DNA of 64,000 nucleotides, from contig JALQBC010000038.1 of the NCBI GenBank assembly GCA_023375675.1, positions 310,001 through 374,000 on the forward strand, read 5' to 3'. The translations under genes were made by a program, and so were the position numbers. The notes beneath the pieces are model-generated. The model worked only from the letters and a program-made list of their open reading frames with translations. It made no database searches and was not told the origin of the DNA. The stretch comes from Cytospora piceicola. Lineage: Eukaryota > Ascomycota > Sordariomycetes > Diaporthales > Cytosporaceae. Positions within the stretch are counted from its first letter, which is position 1, and each line of letters begins with the position of its first letter. This document shows, piece by piece, positions 58,801-64,000 of this stretch.

Positions 58801-61800
58801 TCTCGAGCCAAACTTTCCCAGCGGTGGCTTCGGACGTCAGTCTCGGAGAATTCAACACAAGCCCATGAACACGGACCTCCATAGCCTTCGTGAAGAGCAG
58901 GAAGAAGCAATTGAGACGGATAGTTGTGAATTTGAGGCTTTTGAGGCTGCTGACGCTGGTATACCGTGGTGTCAATTCCTGCAAGCCCGAAGTGAAATGT
59001 CAAAGCTATTCCTGAGCTACCTCGCCGCCGTTGAGATCTGGAACAATGACATTGTCCAACGGGGCATACAACCGGCCTAAATCTGAGACTGGCGATCCTG
59101 TTGCGCCACTAGGCACCCCTGGAAGAGGCTCTGAGCCGTCGTCTCAAGAAGAAAAAAACGGCCTTGTGCATCCTTCCCGATTTGGCGGCTGGGATTGACA
59201 CTACGTCGGGCCTTGTCTGAAGTTGGGTAGAGGGATGGCAGACCTGCATTAGCGATCCCAGCCCACCGAGACCAAGGTTCGGTACCGACGGTCCTCCTTC
59301 CTGTCCGACGACGGTTCAACACGATATGGCATCACTGGTTGGAGACACCATGATCCAAATGGCATTGCTTCAGAACGGAGGTTCCAGAACAATGAATTCT
59401 TCTGATCCACTCTGAGACTGCTGTGCCGGGCGGGTAAATGCCTTGCAAGCGCACACGATGTCGCTGTCCGTTAGTTTGTCCGGCATCTCGAGTGTCCCAC
59501 TTGGAAAGGATCTGCCGGAGCAGAGGGAGAGGCTCTAAGATTTGTCACCGGGCACTGCGTCTCCCCAAGCAATAAGCGGCAGGGCACCTTGCTTCTTTGA
59601 GCACCTTCCGCATCTGTCTCGCTTCATCATGGCCGGAGTCGCCTTAAAGGAGGATCGAGATCTATTGTCATCCTTGTGAAAGGTTCTCTCGTTTCTTATA
59701 TTCCCACCAGTGTCACCTCTGGTAGACCCTAGCCGGCTCAGCGAAGCATGATGCCCTTGACTGCATACTTGGCTCCTGGACCTGTACTTTTCGGTTCCAT
59801 CGTAAGGGTTTTGTGATAACAAGAGAAAGAACGGATTGGAAGAGGATGGCCGAAATCCTTGCATCGGCAAGCCATGTGCAGAACAGGACATCACGCAAAG
59901 CATTGGGAATAGCCATGCATAGGACGCAGCTTGGATGCCGGAAAGACTCAGAAAGATTGGGCAAGAGTAGGACCGCACTGAAGGTGTAGGTGTCGCAGAT
60001 GAAATTTGGGTTGCAAGAGAAAGCGCACCGGACCTTGAAGATGGTCGAGGCAATGCGGATTATGGTACCGATACCGACAATATGAGCTTGCCGGACAGCA
60101 TATGCGAGGCTAGTGACAATACCGACGACGAGGATGGCAACGACGATTTGACGATGACGATCTTTACCGCCGCTTTGTTGATACCCTTGACCTCAAGTGT
60201 CTCATCAACAGAAATACGAAACCAGGATGTCGAACGGATTAAAGCACTGGCCACGGTCAACAGGTGCCGGAGGCAAACAGGACTTGGATGAAAGGCGACA
60301 CGATTTGCTGGGAACAGGGCGGACGAGCCTGACAACACGACGTCGAGAGGGAAATCGACTTAGGCAGATCATCAATACCGAAGGAACAGATCGGTGACGG
60401 AAACCTCGACTTCGGCTTCGACTTGGACATGTGCCTCTTCATGTCGTCGGATTGGTATACGCCTGCGAAAGAGCTTGGAGGAGTCTTGATGGCGGGATAT
60501 GTCTGGCGGAGCACAAGAGCTTGGGACATTGTGGCCGCCGAGGACGAACGCAACATTGCTGTAGGGGGAAAATGGCCTGACGACACATTAAAAAGCAAAC
60601 CGACATCGATATCCACCAAAGATGTCTCAACGCCTCGCTCGGATAAGGTGAGCATCGATGGTGGCATCGTTCTGCTGGTTGGTTGTATGGATCCTGTATG
60701 GTAAGCAGTCTGAGGACTCTGCTTCGACCCCAATCGACCGTAAGGGTTAACATCGATCTTCGACATTCTTACAGCGGGGACAGCCTGTTCTCACGTCCGC
60801 GGTCTGAAGAGGTGGGAGACAGCCGCAGCCGAGCGTTACGAGACGTCGATGCCGATATATAAGGTATATGAAACTCAGGCAAGGAGACTATTTGGGCTTC
60901 AGGACGAAAGAGAGGAAGGAGGGAAGAAAGGATGGATGGAAGAAAGGAATGATGGAAGGAAGGAGGAAGGAAGAAGAGAAAAGCCAGGAACCACGGACAG
61001 TCGTTACGTGTTTCGCTGATCGGGTTGGAATTGAGGTCGCCGGTGGGGGTTCTATGAGAGGGCAGCCACCACTGCAACAACAACCACTACCGAGAATCCT
61101 CGGAAGCTCCGAATGCCCGACACCCGACCTTTCACGACAGGCCCAACATGCCATCCTCAAACTCACGTTATAAAAAGACGACGTTGTGAACACGGCACAA
61201 AATCCCTTCAAAACTGTTCGCCAGCAGGTCCATCTGGAGAATGTTGGCCCCGAGGGGGGGGGGGGATATCTGTGAATTTTGAACATAAGTACTTATTTAG
61301 TCAGGAATAGGTCACTCAGGCCGTTCAAGAGTACCTAGGTATTCAAAAGAGAAAATGTCATTCTAAAAACAATCATTCATTGCTGCTAACGGGCCCCTAA
61401 CAGTACCGACAACTCCAAACCATCACAGGACATTCTGATTGAGTCATCTTTTACTCGTTTTTGTTTCCCTCAGAACAAGCTGGTGTCATCATAATAATCA
61501 TCGTAAAGGCATAAGTCGTTTCCATCCGCCCTCGGAGGAAACCAAACAAAAACAGAAAACCATACTGATATGAAGAACCATGACAGAATCGCCCTATCTA
61601 TCCATGACCGACCCGAGGCCTCCATTTTCCATCCGTCAAGCTGTGTCGAGCACACCATCTGTCATCGCATCCGGAGTATTCTGAAGCGGAGACTTCTGTG
61701 TGTGACCCGATTGATCAAGCAACGTTGGTTGTGGCCGTTGTTGTCGGTGCAGACATGTAGTCAACCGCCTTCATCTTGTCACATATCGTCGTGGTTGGGC

Positions 61801-61876
61801 AAACACTGGGCGTATTCTGCGCGGCCTCCGCTTTTGTTTTGCAGTCGCCCGAAACACTCAAAGGCTTTCGCGCCTC
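52829..61876. other. Gene-poor spacer, 9 kb
   Basis: This is the longest stretch without a supported gene. The left end is the 5' flank of the Cmr1-like gene. Protein-like fragments occur near 54.7 kb (-), 58.1-58.55 kb (-) and 59.9-60.7 kb (+), but none could be joined into a gene or assigned to a family. A GGAA-rich tract lies at about 60905-60983 and a G-run at about 61253-61264. Confidence 0.45.
60905..60983. repeat. GGAA/GAAA-rich purine tract
   Basis: About 80 bases of nearly pure purine on the plus strand, built of GGAA, GAAA and GATGGA units. It is a simple sequence of no evident function. Confidence 0.9.
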
Positions 61877-63988
61877 CTAAGTCTGTCCCACCGCGTCACC
61901 GTTCCTGTGTATTTGCTTCATGAACCGCTTCTGTTGGTTGGCCTTGGACTTCTGAGCGTAGCCAGGCTCATACATTCTTCGCATCTCGTGCACATACTCC
62001 CAGTACTGCTGACCCGTAGTGTTCGGCACCTTGGGCTTAGGCACATTTTTTCTAATAAATGGCGCCGCCACAGGAGCCGCTGGAGCAACAGGCGGTGGCA
62101 ACCCAGTAGTCGCGACCTGCGGCACGAGAGACGCAGGCGGTGCTGGAGGTGGGAGTGATGTTATCGGCGGTACCGGTGACGCGTGGGCAGAGTTGAACGG
62201 AGAGATGCTCTGATGAGCTGGGTTGTTGCACGATGCCATAGTTGGGAGCTGATGGTGGAAAGGGCCTGCGAGCCCAGAAGGAACGAGTCCAGGCGTCGAC
62301 GCCAGCCCGGGAGTTGGGGCAATCACCGGCATACCCAGTCCTAAAGGGTGGGGCAGGCCAGGAACAGGTCCTGGAGCTCCTCCTAGTGTAGGAAGAGCGC
62401 CGGGAAATCCAAATCCGGATGTCGGTGGCAGAGAGGTGTTGGAAAAACTGCTGATCTGGGACAGAATCCGTGGAGGGGCTTGTGCCAACCCGGGCGTAGT
62501 AACCAGGTTTATGGGACCGGTGATGTGGTTGGGCAGGCCATTGAATCCTAATCCCGGGGATCGAAACGCTGCGTCAGGCCTCGCTGGTGTAAAGGAGTTA
62601 TGGGTGCCTTGAGAATCCTGAGGTGAAGAATAAAATTGTTCGGATACCGGAGGGTGAACAAGTCTACCTTGCTTGGTCGGGGAACCATGAGCGACGCTGC
62701 TGGTTGAGAACTCTTTCGCAGCGGGATTGAGCACCGAGTGCTTCGAGGGACTGTCAAATCCTGAATCTTTCGAACCAAACTTCAGATGCTGGATGGAAAG
62801 AGTCTCTGCGCTAGCTTCGTCAGATACTTCTTGTCTGCTTCTTGACTGTGCACGAGTACTGGGCCTGGAATATGTTGCGGGAGACGCGTAGCCGGAGTCG
62901 GAGCGAACGTGGCATCTGTTCTCTTCTTGATATTGCTTCTCTGCAGCTCGAAGCTGGGCCATGAGGTTGCCGACTCCATCACACTCCTCTTGCTTCTTGG
63001 TGGCGAAGGAGATGATAGCTGAGTCAACTAGAGTCGGATTTTCCTTCTTCTCAACAGCCCGTCGGGGCTGCAGTCGACCAAGAAGGCATTTGAATCGGCG
63101 CTCCTCTTCAGGAGTGGCTGGACGTCGGCGTCGCGGAGAGACGTGTTCGAAATTGACAGACTCTATGGCCTCATCCCGCTTCATAAGCTCATGGATGTCA
63201 CGGGCCTTCTCCTTGACCACCTTTTCTCTCGCCATATGTTCGTCTTCGCTTCTCTGCTTTCTAGGTCGAATGTGACCGGGTGAGCCGCTAGCAGACAGTG
63301 GCGAACTCTGGGCGCTCTCCTTATAGTGGCACATGCAGTCGTCCCCTCGATAGTGTTCGGAATCATCCCCATCTTCTGAAGTCTTGCTTTGAATTCCAGT
63401 CCGCCTCTTGGGGGTTCTGAACGGGTGCATCTCGCCGAAGATAGCATGAACAGGAGATCTGGCCTCAGGACAGACGGCAGCTGAGATGAGGAAGGTGTCC
63501 GCCGATGACTCTGGTTTCTCTGATGCCTCCAAGAAGGGATGGATACCAAGAATGCTCATAGCCTCGCCATCATCACCGAGATGAGCCTCAACGGCAGCGT
63601 TCTGACGATCCTGACGCCACTCAGCATGAATAGAAGTGCTCTCTCCGCCCAGATCATTCTCCTTTCGATTACCAGAAATCTGGACGTAGTCGTGATTCAC
63701 GATGGGCGACAGGGAGCCGCTGTTATCGACAACGACAGGGCCAGGGCCAGGACGCTGGCTACGCCAAGTTGGAGTGCTCATCATCTCGGCAACTCTTGCG
63801 CAGTATCGATCAGAATACTGATACATGGGCGGAATCCCCCTTTCTTGACGTGTGCCAACCGGCGCGCTCTGTGAGGAACCGAGGTCGACGACGCCTGGTT
63901 TGGGAGGGGCTTGAGTGTCGATAGTGAGCTTGGGTTTCGATGGGCGACTAGCGGCAGTGTTGCCTTGACCTTGTCGCAGAGTGGCCAT
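61877..63988 (-). CDS. Conserved-looking fungal protein of unknown function, largely disordered
   Basis: A single open frame of 703 residues from ATG 63988 (good context, AACATGG) to TAG at 61879-61877. I do not recognise the family. The N-terminal part is polar, with patches rich in R/K/E (REKVVKEKARDIHELMKRD, then SPRRRRPATPEEERRFKCLL) that may form helices. The middle is Ser-rich with SGYASPATYSRPSTR-like sites. The C-terminal third is Pro/Gly/Ala/Leu low complexity with recurring TPGL and PGLAS units. It ends in a basic, probably helical tail (QQYWEYVHEMRRMYEPGY, then KANQQKRFMKQIH) that looks conserved and may be the functional part. There is no signal peptide or membrane span. Only 12 bases of upstream sequence are visible, so an additional 5' exon outside the window cannot be excluded. 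Confidence 0.75.
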   Translation of the reverse strand: MATLRQGQGNTAASRPSKPKLTIDTQAPPKPGVVDLGSSQSAPVGTRQERGIPPMYQYSDRYCARVAEMMSTPTWRSQRPGPGPVVVDNSGSLSPIVNHDYVQISGNRKENDLGGESTSIHAEWRQDRQNAAVEAHLGDDGEAMSILGIHPFLEASEKPESSADTFLISAAVCPEARSPVHAIFGEMHPFRTPKRRTGIQSKTSEDGDDSEHYRGDDCMCHYKESAQSSPLSASGSPGHIRPRKQRSEDEHMAREKVVKEKARDIHELMKRDEAIESVNFEHVSPRRRRPATPEEERRFKCLLGRLQPRRAVEKKENPTLVDSAIISFATKKQEECDGVGNLMAQLRAAEKQYQEENRCHVRSDSGYASPATYSRPSTRAQSRSRQEVSDEASAETLSIQHLKFGSKDSGFDSPSKHSVLNPAAKEFSTSSVAHGSPTKQGRLVHPPVSEQFYSSPQDSQGTHNSFTPARPDAAFRSPGLGFNGLPNHITGPINLVTTPGLAQAPPRILSQISSFSNTSLPPTSGFGFPGALPTLGGAPGPVPGLPHPLGLGMPVIAPTPGLASTPGLVPSGLAGPFHHQLPTMASCNNPAHQSISPFNSAHASPVPPITSLPPPAPPASLVPQVATTGLPPPVAPAAPVAAPFIRKNVPKPKVPNTTGQQYWEYVHEMRRMYEPGYAQKSKANQQKRFMKQIHRNGDAVGQT

Positions 63989-64000
63989 GTTCCAGCTAAC

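Overview
The window is nuclear DNA from a filamentous ascomycete (Pezizomycotina, probably a Sordariomycete). The signs are GT-AG introns of roughly 49-79 bases, a non-reducing polyketide synthase, Zn2Cys6 regulators and fungal-type gene families. A member of the Xylariales/Amphisphaeriales is a reasonable guess, because the pigment-gene order resembles what I recall of the Pestalotiopsis DHN-melanin cluster. This placement is inference, not proof.

Layout. Bases 1-12.5 kb are compact housekeeping sequence: the 3' part of a kinesin-3 gene (+), a GH127-type glycosidase (-), a TMEM19/DUF92 membrane protein (-) and DNA polymerase epsilon subunit B (+). From about 16 to 53 kb lies a loose pigment locus: a Fet3/Abr1-type multicopper oxidase (+), an SAT-KS-AT-PT-ACP-ACP-TE polyketide synthase (+), an AflR-type Zn2Cys6 regulator (+), a hydroxynaphthalene-reductase-like SDR (-) and a Cmr1/Pig1-type regulator with two C2H2 fingers plus a Zn2Cys6 cluster (-). 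The last 2 kb hold a disordered protein of unknown function (-).

How the genes fit together. The PKS would make a hydroxynaphthalene (T4HN or YWA1-type) product, the SDR would reduce it, the multicopper oxidase could polymerise the pigment, and the two regulators would control the pathway. No scytalone dehydratase was seen.

The spacers between the pigment genes are unusually long (3-9 kb). One of them contains a previously hidden relic: a broken LanC-like (lanthionine synthetase C-like) gene at about 41.75-43.02 kb (-). It is recognisable only by following its conserved motifs through several frameshifts and stops. Other protein-like fragments near 44.5, 54.7, 58.3 and 60.2 kb could not be assigned. 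Simple repeats include seven perfect copies of an 18-bp unit at 14.58-14.71 kb. No rRNA, tRNA, CRISPR or recognisable transposon was found by eye.
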